From positions 1-30,730 of the forward strand of contig JAPKMW010000120.1 of NCBI GenBank assembly GCA_026645575.1: a DNA stretch of 30,730 bases, in the 5' to 3' direction. How positions within the stretch are numbered: the stretch's first letter is position 1; each line of letters starts with the position of its first letter. Below, one piece after another: positions 14,990 through 21,888 of this stretch. The stretch is from Caldilineaceae bacterium. GTDB taxonomy: Bacteria; Chloroflexota; Anaerolineae; Caldilineales; Caldilineaceae. The position numbers and the translations under genes were made by a program. The notes below the pieces were generated by a model that did not search any database, was not told the DNA's origin, and saw only the letters and a program-made list of their open reading frames with translations.

Positions 14990-15829
14990 TTAGGTTCCTT
15001 CGATGTATTCAGCGGCCAGGTAGGCTGACGTCGCCACGACGCCGGCGCAATCGCTATAGCCGCCTAGTTGTAAGATGTCGCCGGCTTGTAAGGCGTGGCC
15101 AGGGATGACAATGGCTACCTGGTCGGCGAGCGGGCTGGTGGGCGCGGTGTAGCGGCCGGCAGCGGCGCCGTTGATGAAGACGCAGGCGCCCAGCACATAG
15201 GTGTTGCATGATGCTGCCCGATCCGAACCCCAACTGCCGCTGATGTTATAGCGTCCAGTGCGGGGAATCACCAAGCCGCTGGCCGTAGCCATAACGCCGT
15301 CAACGGTGTCATAATCGGGCGATAGGCCGGTGATGACCGTTGGGGCGTTCATGCCGACCGGCGCCGCCAGGGAAAGGCTGTTAAGGCGACCCGCAATCGC
15401 CGGGGGCAGGTTGAGTACCTGATTGATGACATCGAGCGTTGCGCGGTTGGTGATATTCTGATTTTTGGTCAGGGTCAGGCGGGGGTGCGCTTGGGCCTGG
15501 ATGGCGGTGATGGCGTTTTGTAGATTGGTGATTTGCCCTTGGAGGGTGGTGATGATGCCCTGCAACGTGGCAATGGCGGCGGTGTTGCTGGTGCAACAGG
15601 TTTGGAGCGCGGTGATCTCACCCTGGATCGTGGTGATTAACCCTTGCAAGGTGGCAATGGCCTGGCTGTGGCTGGCGCAGCAGGCTTGCAGGCTAGTGAT
15701 GGTAGCTTGGATGGCGGTGATGAGCTGTTGCAAGTGCTGATCCCCGCCGTCGATATAGTCAATCAACGGTTTGCCGTTGACACAGATGCAGTCGAGAATG
15801 GCCGAGGTTTGGCCGGTGGTGCAAGACAT
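14990..15829 (-). CDS. Coiled-coil fibre with C1q/TNF-like head (279 aa)
   Basis: After a Cys-containing N-terminus (MSCTTGQTSAILDCIC), residues about 28-118 form a heptad-rich coiled coil. It contains a nearly exact repeat of about 29 residues: ITSLQACCASHSQAIATLQG, then ITALQTCCTSNTAAIATLQG. Each unit carries a vicinal CC that could lock the strands of a trimer. The C-terminal about 130 residues (GRYNISGSWGSD, AGRYTAPTSPLADQVAIVI, AGDILQLGGYSDCAG, YLAAEYIEG) follow the strand pattern of a C1q/TNF-like jelly roll, a common head for bacterial and phage trimeric fibres. The ATG at 15829 follows AAAGGAGTTCTT. It is the first of the fibre genes after the tail hub. The coiled coil is certain; the head is inferred from pattern. 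Confidence 0.8.
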   Translation of the reverse strand: MSCTTGQTSAILDCICVNGKPLIDYIDGGDQHLQQLITAIQATITSLQACCASHSQAIATLQGLITTIQGEITALQTCCTSNTAAIATLQGIITTLQGQITNLQNAITAIQAQAHPRLTLTKNQNITNRATLDVINQVLNLPPAIAGRLNSLSLAAPVGMNAPTVITGLSPDYDTVDGVMATASGLVIPRTGRYNISGSWGSDRAASCNTYVLGACVFINGAAAGRYTAPTSPLADQVAIVIPGHALQAGDILQLGGYSDCAGVVATSAYLAAEYIEGT

Positions 15830-15845
15830 AAGAACTCCTTTGGCG

Positions 15846-15911
15846 AATTACGAATTACGAGTTACGAATTACGGTTCTGCCATCGTAATTCGTAACTCGT
15901 AATTCGTAATT
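15846..15911. repeat. Perfect 28-bp hairpin built of four heptamers per arm
   Basis: The left arm 15846-15873 is AATTACG, AATTACG, AGTTACG, AATTACG. The right arm 15884-15911 is its exact reverse complement, with a 10-base loop. It fills the gap between the tail-hub gene (stop at 15911) and the first fibre gene. It lacks a T-run, so it may attenuate transcription or process the messenger rather than terminate it. Confidence 0.92.
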
Positions 15912-17905
15912 CAAATCACGCCGGGATAGCGTAGGGCTTCGCTCAGATTTGTGCGGCTGAAGTCGCGGTCGATAAAGCGGGTGCGGCAGTTTTTGTAGCT
16001 GACCACGAGGCTATCGATGAACACGCCCGGCACATCTACCACATCGGCGGGTGGGCAAAGCCAGCGGCCGGCGCGCAGGTCACACAAGAGGGCATCGGGA
16101 TATGAGCAGCAATCGAGCGTGATGCAAGGCTCTTGGTCAATGGCTGGCTCGGTGCGAATGGTGGCGTTGCCCTTGCAATCAAGTTGCAACTGCAAGCGCG
16201 CCCCAAGGGCTCCCGCCTCCGGGCTCCCCATGATCAGCAGTTGCTCAATGGCGTAGAGCAGCGAGGTGTAGCCGCTGCGGTAGGTGGGCGCAGCAAAGGG
16301 TAATTCGTCCAGTACGGCCACCGAGGCAATGAAGGCGCCCCGGCCCACCAGGTCAAACAACTGTTGCGTGAGCGACCGATATTCCAGCAAGCGCACGGCT
16401 GTCGTATAGCTGGTGGCGGACCAAGTTAGGCCATCAGGGCCAGTTAGGGTGCGCAGGCTGTTGGTTTGGGCCAGGCTGCCGCCAAACTCATAGTAGTCGC
16501 TGGCACCAAGGGCATTGATGATGTGGGCCTCGACATAGAGGCATTGCCCCGGCGACAGCGTGATCGATGCGCTGAGTTCGATGGTGTGATAGCTGAAGGT
16601 CGTGCCAATCGTGGTCCCCATCGCTCCATTGTGGAGGGCGCCCCAAGCCAGATAGGTCGTACTTCCGCAACTTTCCTTCACGCGCAAGCGAATACTCGCC
16701 GTGGGGCTGCCGTGCCGGCGCACAGCGATTTGGAGATGGGTTGCCGTCCAACTTTCGCCGCACTCGTTGCAGATGGGTTGGCAGAGATATTGATCCCAGG
16801 CCATGATTGTCACCACGGGACCAGGGTTCTCTTGCGCCAGGTTTGACGGAACATTGATCGTTACGCCGTGGGTGATGGTGATGGGAATGCCATTGTAGCC
16901 CCGGCTGGGAAAGTTCTCGTGCTGCACTTCCAGGATGGAGCCGTCATTTTCGGCGCGTACCCAGTAATGGCCGTCCAGATCCCCCGTGCCGGCGCCGCTG
17001 ACCCCGATCAATTCATCGGGGTGAAACTCGGTTAGGCGGTTGTTGACATCGTGGATGCGGTTGCCGCTGGTGCTGATCCCTTCGGTGGTGACGCTCTCAT
17101 AGTCGTCTTTGATGAAATCGGTTAGGGTGGTGATGATGTTATTTTGTGGGTTGCGCCAGCCGCTCATGATGAGCAGATCACCCGGTTGGAAAGCCAGCAG
17201 GTGGGCACCGATCTCGCCAATTTGGCTTTCGCCATCGGTGCTGCCGTTGATCGCCAACTTGTCGGAAATGAAGCCGACGCCTAGGCGTTGGGCATGGGTG
17301 AAGGTGGCGCCGGTGTCGGCCAGACCGCAAGTGTTGTGGTAGGTTTGCCAGGCCAAGGTGGTGTAATAGCCTTGGGTGCGCAGATAGGTGATGTTGCACT
17401 TACACTTATAGGTGTTGTGCAGCACGGGGCGGGGCTGGCTTAACTCTTTGAGGAGCCGCTGGGCGTATTGGGCCGGCGTGTAAAGAGATGACGCCGGGAG
17501 CGGAACGACCAGCTCACGCACGCCATGGGTTTGTATCGAAAGGCGGTCTTGCGCATAGGGGGTGATTTGCGTGAGACCACCTTCTGACCAGGTGACAGCA
17601 ATGCGATTATAAAGCGTGGCGTTGCTCCAGCCCCAGGCCACATACTCACCACAGCAGCGGTACACTTCCGCCACATAGCCACAGTAACAGGGGTTGCCTT
17701 CGGCATCTTTTACCTCCAAGTGCTGATCTAAGAGTGGTTTGAGGTCGCCGGTGTAGCCACAGAGATAGAATAGCCCTTCGCCGTAGGTGCCGTTGGCGAG
17801 TTTTTGGTAGCTTTCGATTTCAAACCCACCATCGGGGAGGCCAACGGTTGGTTCGGCGATGCGGCTGGGCGACAGGGTGACGGTGTGTTCGGGTAGGCAG
17901 GGCAT
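15911..17905 (-). CDS. Large Cys-rich structural protein, candidate tail hub/nozzle (664 aa)
   Basis: The start is ATG 17905 behind CAAGGAGGACTACAGTA. I do not recognise the family. The N-terminal third carries a Cys cluster (FYLCGYTGDL, NPCYCGYVAEVYRCCGEYVAWGW), and later clusters are YKCKCNITY, CQPICNECGESW and ITLDCCSYPDALLCDL. The central part (QPGDLLIMSGWRNPQNN, FHPDELIGVSG) looks like repeated beta domains. A sandwich of about 150 residues follows (HLQIAVRRHGSPTASIRLRVKES, LSPGQCLYVEAHII) resembling a carbohydrate-binding fold. Order in the operon (capsid, two small genes, connector candidate, this) suggests a short-tail component. An in-frame copy of the CGCCC/GGGCTCCC repeat (16195-16230) encodes GSPEAGALGARL. 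The role is inferred from position. Confidence 0.65.
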   Translation of the reverse strand: MPCLPEHTVTLSPSRIAEPTVGLPDGGFEIESYQKLANGTYGEGLFYLCGYTGDLKPLLDQHLEVKDAEGNPCYCGYVAEVYRCCGEYVAWGWSNATLYNRIAVTWSEGGLTQITPYAQDRLSIQTHGVRELVVPLPASSLYTPAQYAQRLLKELSQPRPVLHNTYKCKCNITYLRTQGYYTTLAWQTYHNTCGLADTGATFTHAQRLGVGFISDKLAINGSTDGESQIGEIGAHLLAFQPGDLLIMSGWRNPQNNIITTLTDFIKDDYESVTTEGISTSGNRIHDVNNRLTEFHPDELIGVSGAGTGDLDGHYWVRAENDGSILEVQHENFPSRGYNGIPITITHGVTINVPSNLAQENPGPVVTIMAWDQYLCQPICNECGESWTATHLQIAVRRHGSPTASIRLRVKESCGSTTYLAWGALHNGAMGTTIGTTFSYHTIELSASITLSPGQCLYVEAHIINALGASDYYEFGGSLAQTNSLRTLTGPDGLTWSATSYTTAVRLLEYRSLTQQLFDLVGRGAFIASVAVLDELPFAAPTYRSGYTSLLYAIEQLLIMGSPEAGALGARLQLQLDCKGNATIRTEPAIDQEPCITLDCCSYPDALLCDLRAGRWLCPPADVVDVPGVFIDSLVVSYKNCRTRFIDRDFSRTNLSEALRYPGVI
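16195..16230. repeat. In-frame copy of the GCGCCC...GGGCTCCC repeat core
   Basis: The sequence AAGCGCGCCCCAAGGGCTCC, followed by CGCCTCCGGGCTCCCC, matches the core of the repeats at 21957-21989 and 13506-13545. It is translated within the 664-residue structural protein. Confidence 0.7.
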
Positions 17906-17920
17906 TACTGTAGTCCTCCT

Positions 17921-17952
17921 TGGGATGGGAGAGATAGGAGGAATAGGACTGA
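17921..17952 (+). repeat. ATAGGA-type purine-rich short repeat
   Basis: TGGGATGGGAGAGATAGGAG continues into GAATAGGACT, in the gap before the tail-hub gene. It is the same word family as the blocks at 12471-12513 and 19506-19537. Confidence 0.55.
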
Positions 17953-17993
17953 TGCGATGTACCCTGTCAGGGCAAGAGATGGTAGGCAAGGCA

Positions 17994-19112
17994 TTAGAGT
18001 AGCCCTCCGGCGATTCTGGCGCGATAGCCACGGGGGGTGCGGCGATAGGCGGCGCCAATGTTGGCGCTTTCGGCGCGCAGCAGTAACCCTTTCTCGTAGT
18101 CGGCTTGGAATTGGCGGGAGAGGCTTAGCCATTGGGTGGAACCCAGTATGCTGGCGGCGGACTGGCTGGTGACGCTGGCGGCCCGGATCTGCGCGGTCTG
18201 GACCTGTTTTGTGGCTTCGTTGGCTTTGTCTTTGTTGCGTGTGCCGCTGGTGACGGTTGTGCTGCCGGTTTCCTTGCCGCAGGTGCCATAGGTTTTGGTG
18301 ACGGTGACGGTTTCTTGATAGGCGTCATCTTCGCTGCCGGTCTCGTTGCTTTTGGTGGTCGTCGTGCCGGTAATGTTGGTGTTGCTGGTACTGCTGGTGT
18401 CGCTGTTGCTGAGACCAGAGAGATCCAGAAAGAGCTTAGGATTGCTGTAGGCCAACGCCTGGGCTTTGAGCAGCACCAGATCGGCCAACTCAGTGGTGAG
18501 GCCGACAAAACAGCCGTTTTTGTCGAGTGGATAGCCGCCTAAGTAGCAGATGTGTAGCATCTTATCGTCACAGGGTGGCTCGGTGACGACGAGTAGATCG
18601 CCGCGCTGATAGAGATTGCAAGCGCCGTAGCGGAAGGTGTAGCCGTCGCAGTGGCAACGGGGCAGGCTTTGGCAACGCTGGCACACGGGTTGGCCACAGG
18701 TGCAGTCACTGATCTTGATCCAGTCAATCCGCTGGACGCTACAGGGCAGCGGGGCCAGGCCACAATGGGCAAAGAGCGGGGTGCAGGCGGTGTTGCGCTG
18801 TGGCAGGCGCACACCCAGGTCACGCACCGCTTGTTGAATGTAGGTTGCGGCCAGGTTGTAGCGGTAGGAGATCAGCACGCGCCCATCATCCACGCAAGTG
18901 TAAAGCATACCGGTGGTGTAGTCCATGAGGTAGTGACTGCTGGTGATGCTGCCGCCACAGGCGCTGATCAGGGTTGGCGCATCCGTGGGTAAGTGAGCCA
19001 ACTGGACACAGCCCGCGCTGACGTCGAGTATCTGCCGGCAGACTTGGCCGATGGGACAGTCAGGCAGGAGGGCGTTGAGGGTAGCGGCCAGATCAGAGAG
19101 ACAGACGGTCAT
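17994..19112 (-). CDS. Cys-rich protein, candidate head-tail connector (372 aa)
   Basis: No family is recognised. I count about 20 Cys, most in the first 220 residues. A dense cluster is at about residues 135-160 (DCTCGQPVCQRCQSLPRCHC) that looks able to bind zinc or form disulfides. The first half is mixed alpha/beta (YLMDYTTGMLYTCVDDGRVLISYRYN; AATYIQQAVRDLGVRL). Residues about 235-280 are a Ser/Thr/Asn-rich linker. The C-terminal about 90 residues are helical (ANEATKQVQTAQIRAASVTS, QWLSLSRQFQADYEKGLLLRAE). Position between capsid and hub, and an N-terminal part of connector size, suggest an adaptor. The ATG at 19112 follows GAAAGGTGCTACTGACCA. The function is an inference. Confidence 0.62.
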   Translation of the reverse strand: MTVCLSDLAATLNALLPDCPIGQVCRQILDVSAGCVQLAHLPTDAPTLISACGGSITSSHYLMDYTTGMLYTCVDDGRVLISYRYNLAATYIQQAVRDLGVRLPQRNTACTPLFAHCGLAPLPCSVQRIDWIKISDCTCGQPVCQRCQSLPRCHCDGYTFRYGACNLYQRGDLLVVTEPPCDDKMLHICYLGGYPLDKNGCFVGLTTELADLVLLKAQALAYSNPKLFLDLSGLSNSDTSSTSNTNITGTTTTKSNETGSEDDAYQETVTVTKTYGTCGKETGSTTVTSGTRNKDKANEATKQVQTAQIRAASVTSQSAASILGSTQWLSLSRQFQADYEKGLLLRAESANIGAAYRRTPRGYRARIAGGLL

Positions 19113-19128
19113 TGGTCAGTAGCACCTT

Positions 19129-19482
19129 TCACTTGCGTAGTCCCTTGTCCAGTAGGGAGATCGCGCCGGCAATGCCCCACCAGAGGGCCAACGGCCAGGT
19201 CAGGGGGCTGGTGGCGACCAGCAGCACAACCAGCGCCACCGTAAATGAGACACACCGGGGGCAATCGATGCCGACATAGAGCCAGTAGAGCGGGTGATCG
19301 GCCGGTCGCTCGACTGCGCTGGCGTCAATCTGACTTTCGACCCAAGCCTTGATGTCGCGACGAATGGCGCCATACAGCCCTAGTGGTCCCTCTTCCGTGG
19401 CGAAGTCGTGGCTGATGCGCCAGGCGCCGACAATGATGATGGTCAGATAGACGAGCAAAAAGGCAAAAAGAAAGCTGATCAA
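19129..19482 (-). CDS. Small integral membrane protein, DUF1360-like (117 aa)
   Basis: The start is TTG 19482, supported by CTAAGGAAATC eight bases upstream. The first segment (residues 1-20, MISFLFAFLLVYLTIIIVGA) is a membrane helix. A polar loop with DFATEEGPLG and a short helix follows. Then comes GIDCPRCVSFTVALVVLLV (about 75-95) and a last hydrophobic stretch TWPLALWWGIAGAISLL. The C-P-R/W-C-x-S-F motif before a membrane helix is that of the DUF1360 family, found in Bacillus and in phages. No holin activity is shown, though a lysis or envelope role is possible because no other lysis gene was found. Confidence 0.7.
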   Translation of the reverse strand: MISFLFAFLLVYLTIIIVGAWRISHDFATEEGPLGLYGAIRRDIKAWVESQIDASAVERPADHPLYWLYVGIDCPRCVSFTVALVVLLVATSPLTWPLALWWGIAGAISLLDKGLRK

Positions 19483-19505
19483 GGCGAGATTTCCTTAGCT
19501 ACTGT

Positions 19506-19537
19506 GACGAATAGGACGGCATAGGATAAATAGGATT
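19506..19537 (+). repeat. ATAGGA-type purine-rich short repeat
   Basis: ATAGGACGG, ATAGGATAA and ATAGGATTG occur in series between the membrane-protein gene and the 56-residue gene, a nine-base period like the block at 12471-12513. Confidence 0.6.
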
Positions 19538-19549
19538 GATGGTGTCGGG

Positions 19550-19720
19550 TTAGGTGTCCTTGTTTCTGGCCTGCGTAGTCTTGGTGCGATTATGTTGGCG
19601 AAACATCTCGTCTCTTGTGCGCACAGCAGCTCCCTGGCTTTCATGCCGACTGATGATCCGTCCGCTGGTATTCCGCAGCACAGGCTGACCGGTGGTTTTA
19701 TCTTTGGAGATGTGAGCCAT
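19550..19720 (-). CDS. Small basic protein (56 aa)
   Basis: ATG 19720 follows a strong AAAAGGAGCAACACTC. The product is short, basic and polar, beginning MAHISKDKTTGQPVLRNTSG and ending in a Lys/Arg/Thr-rich tail (HNRTKTTQARNKDT). Codon use and ribosome binding site support it as a gene. It sits directly downstream of the capsid gene, a usual place for small head-completion or decoration proteins. No family is recognised. Confidence 0.75.
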   Translation of the reverse strand: MAHISKDKTTGQPVLRNTSGRIISRHESQGAAVRTRDEMFRQHNRTKTTQARNKDT

Positions 19721-19737
19721 GAGTGTTGCTCCTTTTC

Positions 19738-19842
19738 GAGTCCTAAGTCCTGAGTCCTAAGTCCTGAGTCCAGAGTCCTAAGTCCTGAGTCCAGAGTGTT
19801 GACTGCGGACTACGGACTAAACGACTGTGGACTAAATGACTG
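19738..19842. repeat. Heptamer repeat array, AGTCCTN/NAGGACT family, inverted
   Basis: The stretch 19738-19797 holds eight or more 7-base units (GAGTCCT, AAGTCCT, GAGTCCA). The stretch 19800-19842 holds opposing units (GGACTAC, GGACTAA, CGACTGT). The right side just reaches the stop codon of the capsid gene. The word is different from the TTACGAA arrays, but the design is the same. Confidence 0.85.
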
Positions 19843-21181
19843 TGATGGGCGTGTCGCATTCGCCGATGAGGCTGCCGCAGGAGACGTTGTCGACGCGGAG
19901 CCACAAATGGCGATTGGTTGCCAGGACGCCCGCGCAAAGCTGGACATGTCCTTGCACACAAGTGCTGCTGACGGGGTAGAGATCCCAGAAGAGGGCGCGG
20001 CTTTCGATGTCTTCGCGCCAGTCTTCGGCACACAAGAAGGATTCCTCTTTGAGTTCCATGCGGTCGAGTTCCATGCGATTCCAGGGGTTGACGGGGAGCA
20101 TGGAGAGGTGTTTGTCGATGTCATCAAAGACCAGGCCATAGGTGTATTCGCCGTCGATCATGCGGGGGCCTAGGCGCATGGTGTTTTTGGGCATACAGCG
20201 GGACTGGACAATGGGCACCTGGATCTTGGAGGGGTAGAGTTCCATCATTTGGTCGGCGCGGAAGTCGGCCAGGCGCTCGCGGGCGTCGGGGTCATCAAAG
20301 CAATTGGTACAGGGCTTCATACAGTTGACGGTGTTTTGGATACACTTCTTTTGACCGGGGTAGGTGTGTAATTCCCAGAGATCGACCACGCCGTCGCAAA
20401 GGCCCTCATCGGCGATCTTCTCGATCCAGAGGTCGTCGAAGAACTCAGCCAGGTTGATGCCTTCGGGGATCTCGAAAGTCTCGCCCCAGATGGTGACGGT
20501 TTTGCCGGCGACGGTGCATTTGTCGGGGCTGGCCGTGCCGCCGGGCGCGCCACCGGTGAGCGCATTCCAATCGATCACCTGCTCTCTGTTAAAAGCGGTG
20601 GGGCAGGGGTCGCTGGTGGATTGTTGCCAACCACTAGCAAGCTGGGTATAGAGGCCGTCGATCTGGTTGAGTTCGGCGTAGTCGCCACAGAGGGCGCCTT
20701 CGACCAGGGTGAGGGCCAGGGCGTCCCAGACGCCAGCGAGGGCTAATTTGAGCATGTTGAGCGTGTGCGGGCGTTCGTAGTCGAGTTGGCCGTTGCTGGT
20801 GAAGATTTGGATGCCGCGCCGGTTGAGGGAGCGCTGGCTACAGTAGCGATTGACCAGGTCATGCCATTGGAGAACGTCGGTGCTGAGTTTGATGCACTTC
20901 ATGTTGGGGAGCAACAATTCGCAGCCGCTGAGGTTGGTGCGGACAATGGGCGCCTTACAGGCGTCGGTCTTGCTCTGGGTGGTGTCGATGGTATAGCTGA
21001 CACCGGTGATGGCCGGCTGTTTGACGCCCGTTTCCCAGCCACCATACCAAATGGGAAAATGCTGGAAGGCCTGGTCTTTGGCGCAGCGCTTGCGCAGGCT
21101 GGTGATGGGGGTGGCGCAATCGCGATTGAGAATGGCGGCGGAGCGGATGTCGACGCCGTCGATGGTGATGGGTGAAGCCAT
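19832..21181 (-). CDS. Major capsid protein candidate (449 aa)
   Basis: ATG 21181 follows AACGGAGTACACTCT. It is the first gene after portal and protease/scaffold, the standard place of the major capsid protein, and has HK97-class length. The N-terminal part (MASPITIDGVDIRSAAILNR) leads to a mixed alpha/beta body with RHNxFPxWxG-like text (FQHFPIWYGGWETG) and a late segment EYTYGLVFDDIDKHLSMLPVNPWNRMEL typical of a capsid P-domain end. I count about 20 Cys, including CIQNTVNCMKPCTNCFDD at about 300-317, unusual for a cytoplasmically assembled shell. This suggests metal or disulfide stabilisation. Family identity is from position; no motif alone proves it. Confidence 0.7.
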   Translation of the reverse strand: MASPITIDGVDIRSAAILNRDCATPITSLRKRCAKDQAFQHFPIWYGGWETGVKQPAITGVSYTIDTTQSKTDACKAPIVRTNLSGCELLLPNMKCIKLSTDVLQWHDLVNRYCSQRSLNRRGIQIFTSNGQLDYERPHTLNMLKLALAGVWDALALTLVEGALCGDYAELNQIDGLYTQLASGWQQSTSDPCPTAFNREQVIDWNALTGGAPGGTASPDKCTVAGKTVTIWGETFEIPEGINLAEFFDDLWIEKIADEGLCDGVVDLWELHTYPGQKKCIQNTVNCMKPCTNCFDDPDARERLADFRADQMMELYPSKIQVPIVQSRCMPKNTMRLGPRMIDGEYTYGLVFDDIDKHLSMLPVNPWNRMELDRMELKEESFLCAEDWREDIESRALFWDLYPVSSTCVQGHVQLCAGVLATNRHLWLRVDNVSCGSLIGECDTPITVI

Positions 21182-21211
21182 AGAGTGTACTCCGTTTCTT
21201 TGCAAAGGATG

Positions 21212-21272
21212 AGGAATAAAGAATAAGGAATAACGAATCAAGCGTATTCCTAATTCCTGATTCCTAATTCCT
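21212..21272. repeat. Heptamer inverted repeat, AGGAATA/TATTCCT family
   Basis: The left arm 21212-21238 (AGGAATA, AAGAATA, AGGAATA, ACGAAT) faces the right arm 21246-21272 (ATTCCT units with AA, GA, AA between). It lies between the scaffold stop and the capsid start. This is a third heptamer word with the same inverted design. Confidence 0.85.
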
Positions 21273-21888
21273 ATCCCTGTCTGGTTTGTTGGGCGCGCTG
21301 TTGTTGACGGCGGATGGTGCGGGCTTCGGGGGAGTCGGGGTCGAGGCCGGCTGGCAACTGATCGCGGCGTTGTTCGGTGCTGATTGGCTGCTGCCCTGCC
21401 GCCCACGCGCCGGGTGCCGGCTGTTGAAAAGTGAAGCCCTCCAGGCCACCGGCGGCGCCGAGGACGGGGACGCGCTGGGTGACAACGGTTTCGCCGTTGG
21501 CGCGGGCGATGTTGCGTTGAAGGGCGTTGGTCAGCTCCATGTTTTTGACCAGCAACTCGCTCAACTTCTTGAGGTGGGTGGTGAGATCATGGAGTTGGTC
21601 GGTGTGCTGATCCAGTTGATCTTGCAGGTGGGCGACCTGGGCGGCGGAGGCGAGGGTGGGCGCGTCGGTGAGGGCGACGGTGGATTGCACCATGCTGTTG
21701 GCCATCTGTTCGGCCTGGCTGAGAATGGCGGAAGCGTGGCCGAGCGCTTCGTCGGTTTCGGCGGCAAGCTCCTCCTGATCAGTGAGATTGACAGCGGGAT
21801 CAGCGAGCGCGCCCAACTCCTGGCGCTGCTCTAGCGCTCCCTGAGGGCGGTTGCGATGGCGGGCTAATCGATGGCGACGGGTGGACAT
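21271..21888 (-). CDS. Nested scaffolding protein from internal start (205 aa)
   Basis: Inside the protease frame, ATG 21888 is preceded by AGAAAGGATCATTCT, a good ribosome binding site with correct spacing. It begins MSTRRHRLARHRNRPQG. The product is helical and acidic with a long heptad region (AAQVAHLQDQLDQHTDQLHD, LKKLSELLVKNMELTNALQR) and a Gln/Arg-rich tail ending RRQQQRAQQTRQG, like capsid-binding tails of scaffolds. A same-frame protease with a shorter scaffold inside it is the classical lambda C/Nu3 design. Independent production is inferred from the internal site. Confidence 0.72.
   Translation of the reverse strand: MSTRRHRLARHRNRPQGALEQRQELGALADPAVNLTDQEELAAETDEALGHASAILSQAEQMANSMVQSTVALTDAPTLASAAQVAHLQDQLDQHTDQLHDLTTHLKKLSELLVKNMELTNALQRNIARANGETVVTQRVPVLGAAGGLEGFTFQQPAPGAWAAGQQPISTEQRRDQLPAGLDPDSPEARTIRRQQQRAQQTRQG

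Noticed and set aside
14736..14993. Plus-strand GPVGPMGPIGP open frame as a collagen-like gene
   Set aside because: Antisense of the true collagen stalk. The minus-strand frame has the start site, docking module and head; the mirror Gly-Pro repeat arises from the GGNCCN codon pattern.
15846..21272. CRISPR array suggested by regularly repeated heptamers
   Set aside because: Units are 7 bases, back to back, with no spacers. They form hairpins and lack any cas gene nearby.
21286..21834. Plus-strand open frame of 182 codons opposite the scaffold
   Set aside because: Shadow of the coiled-coil scaffold coding sequence, Gly/Val-rich, without a start site.
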